From contig NZ_JARBUT010000007.1 of the NCBI RefSeq assembly GCF_028882275.1, positions 62,001 to 126,000 of the forward strand: a stretch of DNA of 64,000 bases. Direction: 5' to 3'. This document shows, piece by piece, positions 1-7,988 of this stretch (position 1 is the first letter of the stretch; each line of letters begins with the position of its first letter). The notes beneath the pieces are model-generated. The model searched no databases, had not been told where the DNA came from, and saw nothing but the letters and a program-made list of their open reading frames with translations. The translations under genes were made by a program, and so were the position numbers. This stretch comes from Nocardiopsis sp. N85 (GTDB lineage: Bacteria > Actinomycetota > Actinomycetes > Streptosporangiales > Streptosporangiaceae).

Positions 1-700
1 GCACCTCGGTGGCCACGACGTACGGGGCCAGGCGCACACCGACCACGGCGATCAGCGGTCCGACCAGCACCTGGACCAGCGGCGAGGACAGGTCGTCGGG
101 CTGGCCCTGGACGAGGATGAACACGATCCCGACCAGGGCGCCGACCGCGAAGGCTCCGCCGCACACCACCATGATCACCACGAGACCGCCGAACAGCAGC
201 CCGTGCAGTCCGGCGGCGGTGGAGTACACGACCATGGACCAGGCGTCGCGTCCGAACACGAACCGCGCCAGGCGCGACCAGCGCCCTTCGGGGGCCAGCG
301 GGTCGGGTGCCCCGGCCTCCACGAGCCCGAAGACCGCGCCCAGCCGGTGGCGCTGCACCCGGCAGGTCGCCCGCGCCAGCAGGGTCGCGCAGGCGGGCAG
401 CACCACCAGGAGCAGGACCGCCTCGACGAGGAAGTCCAGTGGGCTCTCCGCGGCCGGTGAGGGCGACCAGGGGCGGGCGATGACGAGTCCCACCCAGGAG
501 GCCGCGATGATCATCATGAACGCGGGCACCAGCTGGAGCGGCGCCAACGCGAACGAGGTCATCAGGTAGGCGATCTCGACCGCGCGTGCGCGCCAGGGCG
601 GGCCGTCGGCCACTACGGTGACACGCGGAAGTCCGGCGAGCACGGCGGGAGGTCCGTCGGTGCCGTGTTCTTCGGAGAGTGGTGGGCTGTGACCGGTCAC
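1..700 (-). CDS. Multi-pass membrane protein, possible sensor domain of a histidine kinase (3' end outside window)
   Basis: Reading leftward from a GTG at 698-700, the frame stays open to the window edge for 233 codons. The product has a short hydrophilic start, a hydrophobic hairpin at about residues 40-75, another long hydrophobic stretch near 90-110, an Arg-rich cytoplasmic loop, then more membrane segments at about 155-195 and 205-230. This paired-hairpin layout recalls the putative sensor domain (PF13796 type) that precedes the kinase core in many actinomycete histidine kinases, but no kinase motif lies inside the window. AT-rich TAGATT lies just upstream of the GTG, so a nearly leaderless transcript is possible. 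It could instead be a plain integral membrane protein. Confidence 0.55.
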   Translation of the reverse strand, partial: MTGHSPPLSEEHGTDGPPAVLAGLPRVTVVADGPPWRARAVEIAYLMTSFALAPLQLVPAFMMIIAASWVGLVIARPWSPSPAAESPLDFLVEAVLLLVVLPACATLLARATCRVQRHRLGAVFGLVEAGAPDPLAPEGRWSRLARFVFGRDAWSMVVYSTAAGLHGLLFGGLVVIMVVCGGAFAVGALVGIVFILVQGQPDDLSSPLVQVLVGPLIAVVGVRLAPYVVATEV

Positions 701-800
701 GTATCCCAATCTAGGTTCGCGGACGTGGACGGGACGATGTCATCAGCACGTGGACCCGAAGTGGTGGTGGCACTACCGCCACCGGTGAGGAGGGGCGAGG

Positions 801-1559
801 GTGGACTCCGCGCGGATCGAGGTGGTGCCGGTCCTGGCCGACATCGGCCGGGTCAACACGTTGTTCGCCGTGGAGACGGAGCCGCCCGGGCCGGGGTGGC
901 GGCCGTTGGGTGATGCCGGCCCCGGCACGTTGGCGACGGAGGTGGACCGGGTCCGGGCGACCCTGGCCGGGTTCGCCGGTGTCCCCGTCGAGGCGGTGGA
1001 GTGGCGGGTGGGGGCGTCGATCTTCCAGCAGGGGTTGGCCACCCGGCTGTCGTCGCCGGTGTTGGCGGCGGCCCTGTGCCACGGGGCGGCGCTACGGGTG
1101 GAGGCGTTCCACTGGGACCCGGCCCGGCGGGGCCCGGTGGCGCTGCGCACCCGGCAGCGGTGGGCCGAGCGCATGGGCACCGGCCCCGCCGAGGCCGCCG
1201 GCCACCTCGTCACGACCGTTCTGGAAGGGGTGCTGGAGCCGGTCGCGGCGGGGTTGGCCGAAGTGGGGCGGGTGGCGCCGGGGTTGTTGCGGGGCAACAC
1301 CGCCTCGGCCCTGGCCGGTGCGGCGCGTTCGCTGGGTCTGGACCGGCCGGGGGTGCGCGCGGCCGCCGAGGAGGTGGTCCGTCTGGTGGGAGCGCGTCCC
1401 CCGCTGGTCGGCACCGGGTCCTACGGCGGCCTCGACGCGCAAGGGGCGGCGGTGTTCCGGCGTACCACCTGTTGCCTGTACTACCGGGTGCCCGGGTCGG
1501 GGTACTGCGGTGACTGCGCGCTGACCGCCCCCGGACGCGGGCGGGCGGACCGGCCGTGA
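801..1559 (+). CDS. (2Fe-2S)-binding protein, FhuF C-terminal family ferric-siderophore reductase-like
   Basis: This 252-residue protein ends in the hallmark of the FhuF C-terminal domain: Cys224-Cys225, then ten residues, Cys236-x2-Cys239. In FhuF this CC-x10-C-x2-C arrangement holds a [2Fe-2S] cluster used to reduce ferric iron released from hydroxamate siderophores in the cytoplasm. The N-terminal 200 residues are Ala/Gly/Val-rich and have no signal peptide. Its GTGA junction overlaps the start of the methyltransferase reading frame at 1556, so the two are probably translated together. No siderophore transporter lies in the visible flank. The Fe-S assignment is firm; the exact electron acceptor is inferred from the family. 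Confidence 0.85.
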   Translation: MDSARIEVVPVLADIGRVNTLFAVETEPPGPGWRPLGDAGPGTLATEVDRVRATLAGFAGVPVEAVEWRVGASIFQQGLATRLSSPVLAAALCHGAALRVEAFHWDPARRGPVALRTRQRWAERMGTGPAEAAGHLVTTVLEGVLEPVAAGLAEVGRVAPGLLRGNTASALAGAARSLGLDRPGVRAAAEEVVRLVGARPPLVGTGSYGGLDAQGAAVFRRTTCCLYYRVPGSGYCGDCALTAPGRGRADRP

Positions 1560-2396
1560 CCGCCACCGACCCCGGGGCCCCGGTCGGCTGGTGGGGAGAA
1601 CCGGGTGACATCGGGGTGGGGACGCGCGATCCTGCCCTGATGGTCACTCCCGCGCTCCCCCCGCTCCACCGTGACTGCGATTTCAACGGTCCGCTCTCGG
1701 ACGCCCACGCCGCCCGGCTCATCCGCACCCTGGGTCCCCCGCACGGGAAACGGATCGTCGACGTGGGGTGCGGGTGGGCCGAACCGTTGTTGCGCGCCCT
1801 GGAGGGCGAGCCGACCGCCACCGGGTTCGGCGTCGACCTGGGCGAGGAGGCGATCGCCCACGGCCGGGCCAACGCCGAGGAGCGGGGGGCTGGACGGACG
1901 GGTGGAATCGGTGGTCGGCGACGCGGGCGCCTGGTCGGGCGCCGGTGCCGACATCGTGTTCGACATCGGGTCCACCCATGTCTGGGGAGGCGAGCCGGCG
2001 GCGCACACCACCAACGCCTTGGAGGCACTGTCCGACCTGCTCGAACCGGGCGGCCGGCTGCTGTTCGGGGAGTGCTTCTGGACCCGCGAGCCCACCGACG
2101 CCGAGCCGGCCGCCATGTACGACACCCCGCGCGATCAGTACCGGACGATGCGCGGCCTGGTGGACCTGGCCCTGTCGTACGGGTTCCGGCTGCGGGCGCT
2201 GTCGCAGGCGTCCCTGGAGGAGTGGGACGACTTCGAGGACCGGCACGCCCGGGGCTGGGAGGACTGGCTGCTGGAGAACCCCGACTCCCCCGACGCCGAC
2301 GAGATCCGCGCCCGCGCCGACCGGCACCGGGTCGCCCGGGTCGACGGTCGGCGCGAGGTCATGGGCATGGCCCGTCCGACCCTGATCCGGGTGTGA
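1556..2396 (+). pseudogene. Class I SAM-dependent methyltransferase, frameshifted at a run of six G
   Basis: The GTG start at 1556 overlaps the stop of the preceding FhuF-like gene. The first about 111 codons encode a class I methyltransferase N-terminus with a glycine-rich SAM loop (VDVGCGWAE, near residue 68) and an acidic VDLGEE segment. After the six-G run at 1884-1889 homology continues only in the frame one base later, where an acidic FDIGSTHVWGG motif, a post-SAM LLEPGGRLLFGE strand and the C-terminal half run to the TGA at 2394-2396. Removing one G restores one continuous protein of about 279 residues. This is either a real one-base insertion or a homopolymer sequencing error; the rest of the gene looks well kept, which favours a recent event or an error. 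Confidence 0.8.
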
Positions 2397-2399
2397 GCG

Positions 2400-2429
2400 C
2401 CGTGGCCGGAGGGTGTCCCCCGGCCACGG
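2400..2429. terminator. Bidirectional hairpin between convergent genes
   Basis: A perfect 10-bp stem (CCGTGGCCGG, loop of 10, CCGGCCACGG) lies between the stop of the methyltransferase and the stop of the convergent VOC gene. There is no T tract, as is usual for actinomycete terminators. Confidence 0.7.
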
Positions 2430-2435
2430 GCCCTC

Positions 2436-2921
2436 TCAGCCCTGGTCGGCGGCGCGGCGGACCTCGGCCAGGTCGATGCGCCGCATCTTGAGCATCGCCT
2501 GCATGGCGCGCTGCGCCCGCTCGGGGTCGGGGTCGGTGAGCAGGCCGTTGAGCTCGTGCGGGAAGACCTGCCAGGAGAACCCGTAGCGGTCCTTGAGCCA
2601 CCCGCACTGGCCCTCCTGTCCGCCGTCCGCCTGGAGGGCGTACCAGTAGCGGTCGGACTCCTCCTGGTCGTCGCAGGTGACCTGGAGGGAGAACGCCTCG
2701 GAGAAGGTGAACTCCGGGCCGCCGTTGAGGGCGGTGATCTGCTGGCCCTGGATCTCGAAGTCGATGGTGAGGACCATGTCGGCGGGCCGGTGGGCGCCGG
2801 GGCCGTAGCGGGTGACGTTGAGGACGCGCGCGTCGTCGAAGACGCCGACGTAGAAGTTCGCGGCCTCCTCGGCCTGGGTGTCGAACCACAGGCAGGGGGT
2901 GATCTTGTTCAGGCGGGTCAT
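2436..2921 (-). CDS. VOC superfamily protein, PhnB/3-demethylubiquinone methyltransferase-like domain
   Basis: The 161-residue product opens with the typical ITPCLWFDTQAEEAANFY strand-helix of PhnB-like glyoxalase-fold proteins and carries the later GGPEFTFSEAFSLQV and YGFSWQVFP segments of that family. Such proteins are small cytoplasmic beta-alpha-beta-beta-beta folds whose substrates are mostly unknown; the historical name 3-demethylubiquinone-9 3-methyltransferase is misleading. The length is normal for a single-domain member. The gene stands alone between a convergent methyltransferase and a divergent HTH gene, so the context does not point to a substrate. Confidence 0.85.
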   Translation of the reverse strand: MTRLNKITPCLWFDTQAEEAANFYVGVFDDARVLNVTRYGPGAHRPADMVLTIDFEIQGQQITALNGGPEFTFSEAFSLQVTCDDQEESDRYWYALQADGGQEGQCGWLKDRYGFSWQVFPHELNGLLTDPDPERAQRAMQAMLKMRRIDLAEVRRAADQG

Positions 2922-3097
2922 GGTGTCGTTCCCTTCGGTGCGGGGTGTTCCGTCTCCCGTACCGACTCGGCGCCCGGTGCGGACTCATCGCGTTCGGCGG
3001 GGTTTTCTTCGACGGATCTTCGGAGCTGCGCCGTCATCCCGTATCCTTCCCCGCCAGAAGGGGGATCGGGTGATCTCCGGTGACGAAGGGGTGGTTC

Positions 3098-3514
3098 GTG
3101 GAGCAGTTGTACTACTCGGTGGAGCAGGTGGCCGACCTGTTGGGCCTGCACGTGAAGACCGTGCGCGGCTACATCCGCGATGGGCGGCTGTCGGCGACGC
3201 GCATCGGCAAGCAGTACCGGATCCGCCGCGAGGACCTGGAGGAGTTCGGCGGCGGTCCGGTGGGTCCTGCGGAGCCGGAGGGGCCGCCGTCGGTGGAGGT
3301 CTCCACGGTGGTGCGGCTGGAGGGGGTGGACCGGGAGTTGGCGGATCGGGTGACGACGTTGGTGACCGTGGCGGCCGCCGGCCCTCCCGAGGGGCGGGCG
3401 CGGTTGCACGTGCAGGCGGTCCACGATCCGGGGGGGCGGAGTCTACGGTTGGTGATCCTGGGGGACGCGGCGGGCACGGCCGCCCTGCTCGACCTGGTGG
3501 GGAGGCTCACGTGA
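3098..3514 (+). CDS. Excisionase-family helix-turn-helix protein with a C-terminal extension
   Basis: Residues 5-50 form an excisionase/MerR-like winged HTH of the kind that reads YYSVEQVADLLGLHVKTV, followed by a basic wing (RIGKQYRIRREDL). The remaining about 85 residues are not an effector domain I recognise; they are acidic, Val/Leu-rich and may form a small alpha-beta fold. I chose the GTG at 3098 because GAAGGGG lies six bases upstream; an in-frame GTG at 3080 is the alternative. No phage or integrase gene is near, so it is more likely a small transcription factor than a true excisionase. It precedes the methyltransferase at 3618 on the same strand across an AT-rich gap. Confidence 0.75.
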   Translation: MEQLYYSVEQVADLLGLHVKTVRGYIRDGRLSATRIGKQYRIRREDLEEFGGGPVGPAEPEGPPSVEVSTVVRLEGVDRELADRVTTLVTVAAAGPPEGRARLHVQAVHDPGGRSLRLVILGDAAGTAALLDLVGRLT

Positions 3515-3522
3515 ACCCCTTG

Positions 3523-3573
3523 TCTCATATGTTGATATTTTAATCTCATATAAAGAGACGCCGGGTGTAGGAT
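3523..3573 (+). promoter_or_regulatory. Repeated TCTCATAT boxes and TAGGAT -10 ahead of the methyltransferase gene
   Basis: An unusually AT-rich island holds two identical TCTCATAT octamers at 3523-3530 and 3544-3551, 21 bases (two helical turns) apart, then an extended -10-like TGTAGGAT ending at 3573. The spacing suits a dimeric repressor or activator. The regulator is not identified; the HTH protein just upstream is one candidate. Confidence 0.4.
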
Positions 3574-3617
3574 CGAGGCATCGCGATGAGGCGGACTCCC
3601 CCCACGGAAGGGCGATC

Positions 3618-4415
3618 ATGACGCGCTACACCCACGGCCAGCACCCCTCGGTCACCGACTCCTACCGGTGGCGCAACGCCGCCAACTCGGCCGCCTACGC
3701 CCTGGCCGAGATGACGCCCGGCCGCTCCCTGCTGGACATCGGCTGCGGCCCGGGCACCATCACCGCCGACCTGGCCGCGCGCGTGGCCCCGGGGCGGGTC
3801 GTGGCCCTGGACTCCTCCGCCGAGGCGGTCGACCTGGCCCGTGCCACCGCCGAGAAGGAGGGGGTGGAGGGCGTCGAGTTCCGGGTCGGCGACGTCCACG
3901 AGCTGGACCTGCCCGACGCCTCCTTCGACGTCGTGCACGCCCACCAGGTGTTGCAGCACGTCGCCGACCCGGTCCGGGCCCTGTCCGAGATGCGCAGGGT
4001 GACCGCGCCCGGCGGGGTGGTGGCCGCCTGCGACAGCGACTACGCGGGCATGTACTGGTACCCCCGCGCGCCCGAGCTGGACGCCTGGATGGACCTGTAC
4101 CAACGGGTGGCCCGCCACAACGGCGGAGAACCCGACGCCGGTCGGCGCATGGTCGCCTGGGCGCGCGCCGCCGGCTTCACCGACGTCACCTATCTCGCCG
4201 AGGCGTGGAGCCACTCCTCGCCCGAGCGCCGCGCCTGGTGGGGCGGGATGTGGTCGCGTCGCATCCTGGAGTCGGACCTGGCCCGCCAGGCCCTGGCGGA
4301 GGGACACGCCACCCGCGAGGAGCTGGAGCGGATCTCGGCCGGGTGGGCCGCCTGGAGCGAGGACCCCGAAGGGGTGTTCGTCGTCCCGCGCGGCGCGATC
4401 CTGTGCCGGGTCTGA
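3618..4415 (+). CDS. Class I SAM-dependent methyltransferase, UbiE-like
   Basis: The 265-residue protein has a complete Rossmann methyltransferase core: motif I LLDIGCGPGTITADLA near residues 39-54, the acidic end of beta 2 (VALDSS) near 66, motif II-like VGDVHELDLPDASFDVVHAHQVLQHV near 97-120 (contiguous in the protein), and motif III APGGVVAACDSD near 139. The C-terminal part is helical and probably binds the acceptor. This pattern matches the UbiE/COQ5 and small-molecule methyltransferase group, but the substrate cannot be told. GGAAGGG stands before the ATG. It is a single gene after an AT-rich promoter region with repeated boxes. Confidence 0.85.
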   Translation: MTRYTHGQHPSVTDSYRWRNAANSAAYALAEMTPGRSLLDIGCGPGTITADLAARVAPGRVVALDSSAEAVDLARATAEKEGVEGVEFRVGDVHELDLPDASFDVVHAHQVLQHVADPVRALSEMRRVTAPGGVVAACDSDYAGMYWYPRAPELDAWMDLYQRVARHNGGEPDAGRRMVAWARAAGFTDVTYLAEAWSHSSPERRAWWGGMWSRRILESDLARQALAEGHATREELERISAGWAAWSEDPEGVFVVPRGAILCRV

Positions 4416-4443
4416 GGCCCGGCCCCTCCGCTCCGGTCCGTCC

Positions 4444-4917
4444 TCACCGTGCCGCGGCCAGGCGGGAACGGGTACGGGCCGGAGCGGCCGACGGCAGGGT
4501 GGCGACGACGTCGGCGAGCGTGGTCCCGGCCAGGTTGCGGCGCCACGCCTCGTGCGCCTCGGCCATCTTGCGCGCCAGCACGCAGGCCTCCTCGCATTCC
4601 TCGGGCGGGAGCGCCCCCACCCCTTGCCTGCGGATCTCCGCGCAGCGGTAGGGCGACGAGGCGCCGTCGACCGCCTCGACGATCTGGAGCAGGTCGATCG
4701 CCTCGGCGGGGCGCGCGAGCCGGAATCCGCCCCGCGGCCCCGTCGTCGCGCTCAGTACGCCGGCCTTGACCAGCGCCTTCAGCTGCTTGGCGAGGTAGGG
4801 CGCGGGAAGGTCGTAGTACAGGGACAGTTGCGCCGTCGACGCCGTGTCCCCGGGGTCGAGCTGGGCCAACGTCGTGGCGCAGTGCAGGACCCATTCGGTG
4901 CTCGCGGGAAGCCTCAT
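4444..4917 (-). CDS. Rrf2-family transcriptional regulator
   Basis: The 157-residue product shows the Rrf2 winged helix: helix-turn-helix around residues 25-55 (LSLYYDLPAPYLAKQLKALV), then the TTGPRGGFRLARP wing and the IDLLQIVEAVDG dimerisation helix. Cys92, Cys108 and Cys112 lie in the region that holds Fe-S or redox-active cysteines in IscR, NsrR and related sensors, so redox or metal sensing is plausible but not shown. It is divergent from an NmrA-like gene, and a near-perfect inverted repeat lies between them, so repression of that gene and of itself is the simplest model. Confidence 0.88.
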   Translation of the reverse strand: MRLPASTEWVLHCATTLAQLDPGDTASTAQLSLYYDLPAPYLAKQLKALVKAGVLSATTGPRGGFRLARPAEAIDLLQIVEAVDGASSPYRCAEIRRQGVGALPPEECEEACVLARKMAEAHEAWRRNLAGTTLADVVATLPSAAPARTRSRLAAAR

Positions 4918-4935
4918 CCCGACAGCCTATCGGAG

Positions 4936-4964
4936 ATATTGTGGATCTTTTAAGTCCACGATAT
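4936..4964. promoter_or_regulatory. Operator candidate for the Rrf2 regulator
   Basis: ATATTGTGGA, nine bases, TCCACGATAT forms an inverted repeat with nine of ten positions paired, in the 85-base gap between the divergent Rrf2 and NmrA-like genes. It starts 18 bases upstream of the Rrf2 start codon. Confidence 0.65.
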
Positions 4965-5002
4965 GGTCCCTTCCGTCGACCACGAACGAAAGGAAGCGCA
5001 CC

Positions 5003-5758
5003 ATGCGCGTCGCCGTAGCCGGGGCCACCGGCAACACGGGCTCCCTCACCGTCGCCGCACTACGGCGGAACGGTCACGAGGTCGTCGGGATCAGCCGCTC
5101 CCTCGGTGTGGACCTCGACACCGGGGAAGGGCTCGACGCCGCACTCGAAGGGGTCGAGGCGGTCGTCGACACCACCAACGTGCCGGCCGCCGATCGCGAC
5201 GGTTCGGTGGCGCGCTTCGCCGCTCTCACCGGAAACCTGCTCGCCGCCGAGGCTCGCGCCGGGGTGCGCCACCACGTCCTGCTCTCGATCGTGGGGATCC
5301 ACCGGGTCGAGGGCAACGCCCACTACGCCGGCAAACGGGAGCAGGAACGGCTGGTGGAGGGCGGCCCGGTACCGTGGACGATCGTGCCGTCCACCCAGTT
5401 CCACGACTTCGCGGCGATGGTGGCCGGTTGGAGCGAGCGGGACGGCGTCGCCGCCATCGCCCCGCTGCTGGTGCGGCCGATCGCGCCCGGGGACGTGGCG
5501 GAGATCCTCGCCGGGGTCGCGGTGGGGGGACCGCGCGGGCGCCACGCCGATATCGCCGGGCCCGACACCCAGGACCTGGTCGACATGGCCAGGCGCACCC
5601 ATGAGGCCCAGGGCCGTCAGGTACGCCTGGTACCCACCTGGTCCGGGGTGTTCGGCACGTCGATGGCGGGCGAGGTGCTGCTGCCCGGCGAGGGGGCGCA
5701 CATCGCGCCGACGACCTTCGACGCGTGGCTGGCCGACGTGGCTCAGTCCACGTCGTAG
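5003..5758 (+). CDS. NmrA/SDR-type NAD(P)-binding protein
   Basis: Starting at the ATG at 5003 with GAAAGGAAG upstream, the 251-residue protein opens with the Rossmann motif VAVAGATGNTGSLTV and continues with the atypical SDR pattern seen in NmrA and YtfG-like quinone oxidoreductases: EGVEAVVDTTNV, HHVLLSIVGI and YAGKREQERLV, where the Tyr and the Lys two residues later occupy the usual catalytic positions. Substrate is unknown. It is divergent from the Rrf2 regulator with an operator-like palindrome between. Its last 16 bases overlap the end of the convergent macro-domain gene. Confidence 0.85.
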   Translation: MRVAVAGATGNTGSLTVAALRRNGHEVVGISRSLGVDLDTGEGLDAALEGVEAVVDTTNVPAADRDGSVARFAALTGNLLAAEARAGVRHHVLLSIVGIHRVEGNAHYAGKREQERLVEGGPVPWTIVPSTQFHDFAAMVAGWSERDGVAAIAPLLVRPIAPGDVAEILAGVAVGGPRGRHADIAGPDTQDLVDMARRTHEAQGRQVRLVPTWSGVFGTSMAGEVLLPGEGAHIAPTTFDAWLADVAQSTS

Positions 5759-6168
5759 ACGGTCACGGCGACGCCCCGGGAGAGCAGGCCGTCCCGGACG
5801 AGGGGTTCGATCCGCTCCCACCTGCCGCCGGCGAGGCCGCAGCCGATGCGGGGCATGTGCACGGTGGCGCCCAGGTCGAGGGCGTGGTCGGCCAGGGTGC
5901 GCAGGCAGGCGGCGATCGCCTCGTAGCGCACGGGCGGTCCGCCGCTGCCGCGCTTGGTGCCGTGCTGGCCGATCATGTTCGCCACCCAGGTGTCGGGTCG
6001 CACCCTCGCCAGGCGTACGGCGCCCAGGGCGAAGTCGTTGCGGGCCCGCTCGCGATGCCAGACGCGGTAGTCGCGCTCGGGTTCGGGCCACCGCCTGGAG
6101 AGGGCCAGTACGAAACCCTTGCCCCAGCCGCCGCGGATGATCCGCAAAGCGGTGGGGGTGTCGGACAT
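5743..6168 (-). CDS. Macro-domain protein (ADP-ribose binding or hydrolysis)
   Basis: The 141-residue product is about one macro domain. The C-terminal half has the signature helix-strand GATVHMPRIGCGLAGGRW that contributes to the ADP-ribose pocket in Poa1p-like phosphatases and de-ADP-ribosylating proteins, and an IGQHGTKRGSGGPPVRYEA loop precedes it. I chose the ATG at 6168; an in-frame extension to 6264 would overlap the divergent MarR gene. It ends inside the convergent NmrA-like gene. Whether it binds, hydrolyses ADP-ribose 1''-phosphate or removes ADP-ribose from protein cannot be told here. Confidence 0.82.
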   Translation of the reverse strand: MSDTPTALRIIRGGWGKGFVLALSRRWPEPERDYRVWHRERARNDFALGAVRLARVRPDTWVANMIGQHGTKRGSGGPPVRYEAIAACLRTLADHALDLGATVHMPRIGCGLAGGRWERIEPLVRDGLLSRGVAVTVYDVD

Positions 6169-6247
6169 GACGCCGAGGCTAGCGGGCGGGTAGGACATGC
6201 CCTGAGGGGCGGCGGATCCACGCCGCGCGAACGACCAAGGGGAGAAC

Positions 6248-6664
6248 ATGTCCGACCTGCCCATCGGCTACTGGCTCAAGCACCTGGACCGCCTCATCGA
6301 GAACGACTTCGACCGGACCCTGGCCTCGGAATCGCTGGGGCGACGCCACTGGCAGGTGCTCCATTCCCTGCACGAGGAACCCGGGACCCTGGCCGACCTG
6401 GACCGCAGGCTCGCCGCTTTCCTGGACGAGGACGAGGCGAGCACGGCCCCCGCGGTGGACGAGCTGCGCCGGCGCGGTTGGGTGGAGGGTCTGGTGGCAC
6501 TGGACCTCACCCCCGACGGCCGGACCGCGCACGAGGCGCTGTTCGTCAAGGTCGGCCGGGCGCGCGAGCGGATCTCGCGCGGGATCGGCGCCGAGGAGTA
6601 CCGGGCGGCCGTCGACGTCCTGGAGCGGATGTCGGCCAACCTGGAGGCCGGCGACGACGCCTGA
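6248..6664 (+). CDS. MarR-family transcriptional regulator
   Basis: The 138-residue protein begins at an ATG with AAGGGGAG upstream. It has the MarR layout: an N-terminal dimerisation helix (YWLKHLDRLIENDFDRTLA), a central winged helix with WQVLHSLHEEPGTLADLDRRL, the recognition region around residues 55-75, a wing ending GLVALDLTPDGRTAHEALF, and a C-terminal helix for dimerisation. It is divergent from the macro-domain gene and its stop is one base from the stop of a convergent acetyltransferase gene. The target is unknown. Confidence 0.82.
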   Translation: MSDLPIGYWLKHLDRLIENDFDRTLASESLGRRHWQVLHSLHEEPGTLADLDRRLAAFLDEDEASTAPAVDELRRRGWVEGLVALDLTPDGRTAHEALFVKVGRARERISRGIGAEEYRAAVDVLERMSANLEAGDDA

Positions 6665-6665
6665 T

Positions 6666-7226
6666 TCAGGCGGGCAGCTCGCGGGTGAGCTCGACGAAGG
6701 ACAGGTCGTCGCGGCGGGGCAGCCCGAACACCTCGTCCCCGTAGGGGAAGCGCTCGGTGCGGCCGGTGTTGGTGTAGCCGCGCCGCTCGTACCAGGCGAT
6801 CAGTTCGGGGCGCTGCTTGAGCACCTTCATCCGCATGAGGCGGCAGCCCCACTCCTGGGCGGCGGTGCGCTCGGCCTCGGCCAGGACGCGCCGGCCCAGG
6901 CCTCCGCCCTGGATCTCGGGGCGCACCGAGAACATCCCGAAGTAGGCGCCGTTGACCCCGCGCTGCAACTCACAGCAGGCCACGATGCGTCCGGCGGCCT
7001 CGGCGACCAGGACGATGGTGTTGGTGCGCTCCAACAGTTCGGCCATGCCCTCGGGGTCGACCCGTTGGCCGTCGAGCAGGTGGGCCTCGGTGGTCCAGCC
7101 CTTGCCGGAGGCGTCCCCCCGGTAGCAGGAGTTGACCAGGTCGACCAGCACGGGCACGTCGGCCCGCTCGGCGTGGCGGTAGGTCGGCTCCGACCAGGCC
7201 TTCTCCTCGGTGCTCTCCGTGGTCAC
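6666..7226 (-). CDS. GNAT-family N-acetyltransferase
   Basis: I start this at the GTG at 7226 because GGGGAGG lies seven bases upstream; the product is 186 residues. It has the GNAT core: strand beta 4 NGAYFGMFSVRPEIQGGGLGRRVLAEAE, including the acetyl-CoA pyrophosphate loop Q-x-x-G-x-G, and the terminal YERRGYTNTGRTERFPYG typical of the family. The acceptor is not indicated. It ends against the convergent MarR gene, so the two are probably separate units. Confidence 0.85.
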   Translation of the reverse strand: MTTESTEEKAWSEPTYRHAERADVPVLVDLVNSCYRGDASGKGWTTEAHLLDGQRVDPEGMAELLERTNTIVLVAEAAGRIVACCELQRGVNGAYFGMFSVRPEIQGGGLGRRVLAEAERTAAQEWGCRLMRMKVLKQRPELIAWYERRGYTNTGRTERFPYGDEVFGLPRRDDLSFVELTRELPA

Positions 7227-7330
7227 CCGCGCCTCCCCTGTGATGGTCCTGCTCTCTGGGCCCCACAGTAGCGACCTTCGTGGGGTACTCGGAAACCGGA
7301 TCCCGAGGACGAAGGGTGAACGATCGGCTC

Positions 7331-7978
7331 TCAGGTGATGTTCCGGCCGTTCTCTCCCGCGCGGTGTCCGGCCGCCTCGACCACCCGGGCCAGGAAGGCG
7401 CGCAACCGGTGGCGGCAGTCCTGGGCGTCGGTCATGCCCGGGGTGACCATCAGCTGGAGGGCGAGCCCGTCCACGATGGTGTGCAGGTGGGAGGACCACT
7501 CCTCCACCCACGGGTCGTCATGGGGACGCTCGGGATCGCCGACGTCGGCCCAGGTCAGGGCCGAGACCAGGCGGCGGTACAGGCCGCGCTGCTGCTGCCA
7601 GCGGCGATCCCGGTCACGGTCGTGCTCCTTGAGGATTCCGGCCGACTCCCAGGCGCGGTACTCGGCCCGGCGGACGTCGTCCAGGGGCAGGAGCTGCTCG
7701 GCGTAGACGGCCACCCGCTCCAGCAGGGGCAGGTCGGGGTCCAGGAGTGCGTTCAGGCCGGAGATGCGTTCCACGGCCCGGGCCTCGGAGAGGTCCATCG
7801 CGAACAGCAGGAGTTCCTCGCGGGTGGGGAAGTAGTGGCGCAGCGCCCCCGGTGACCACCCGGCCTCGGCCGCGACGGAGCGGATGGACACCCCTGCGGG
7901 ACCCTCGGCGGCGACGATCCGCCACAGGGCGTCGGCCAGTTCGCGGCGGCGTTGCTCGTGATCGACGATCTTCGGCAC
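7331..7978 (-). CDS. TetR/AcrR-family transcriptional regulator
   Basis: The 215-residue protein has a TetR helix-turn-helix at residues 10-55, including GVSIRSVAAEAGWSPGALRHYF, followed by an all-helical ligand domain with EYRAWESAG and a BetI/TetR_C_6-like look. It is divergent from a GAP-family membrane protein gene at 8047. Two copies of a GCrCACCCGTGmTA motif occupy the intergenic space, so it probably represses its neighbour and itself. The inducing ligand is unknown; amphipathic or lipid-like compounds would fit the neighbour. Confidence 0.88.
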   Translation of the reverse strand: MPKIVDHEQRRRELADALWRIVAAEGPAGVSIRSVAAEAGWSPGALRHYFPTREELLLFAMDLSEARAVERISGLNALLDPDLPLLERVAVYAEQLLPLDDVRRAEYRAWESAGILKEHDRDRDRRWQQQRGLYRRLVSALTWADVGDPERPHDDPWVEEWSSHLHTIVDGLALQLMVTPGMTDAQDCRHRLRAFLARVVEAAGHRAGENGRNIT

Positions 7979-7988
7979 ACCCCTTTTC

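Noticed and set aside
3098-3514. Possible phage or integrative-element excisionase
   Set aside because: No integrase, att-like repeat, tRNA or phage gene lies nearby; the fold is also common in chromosomal regulators.
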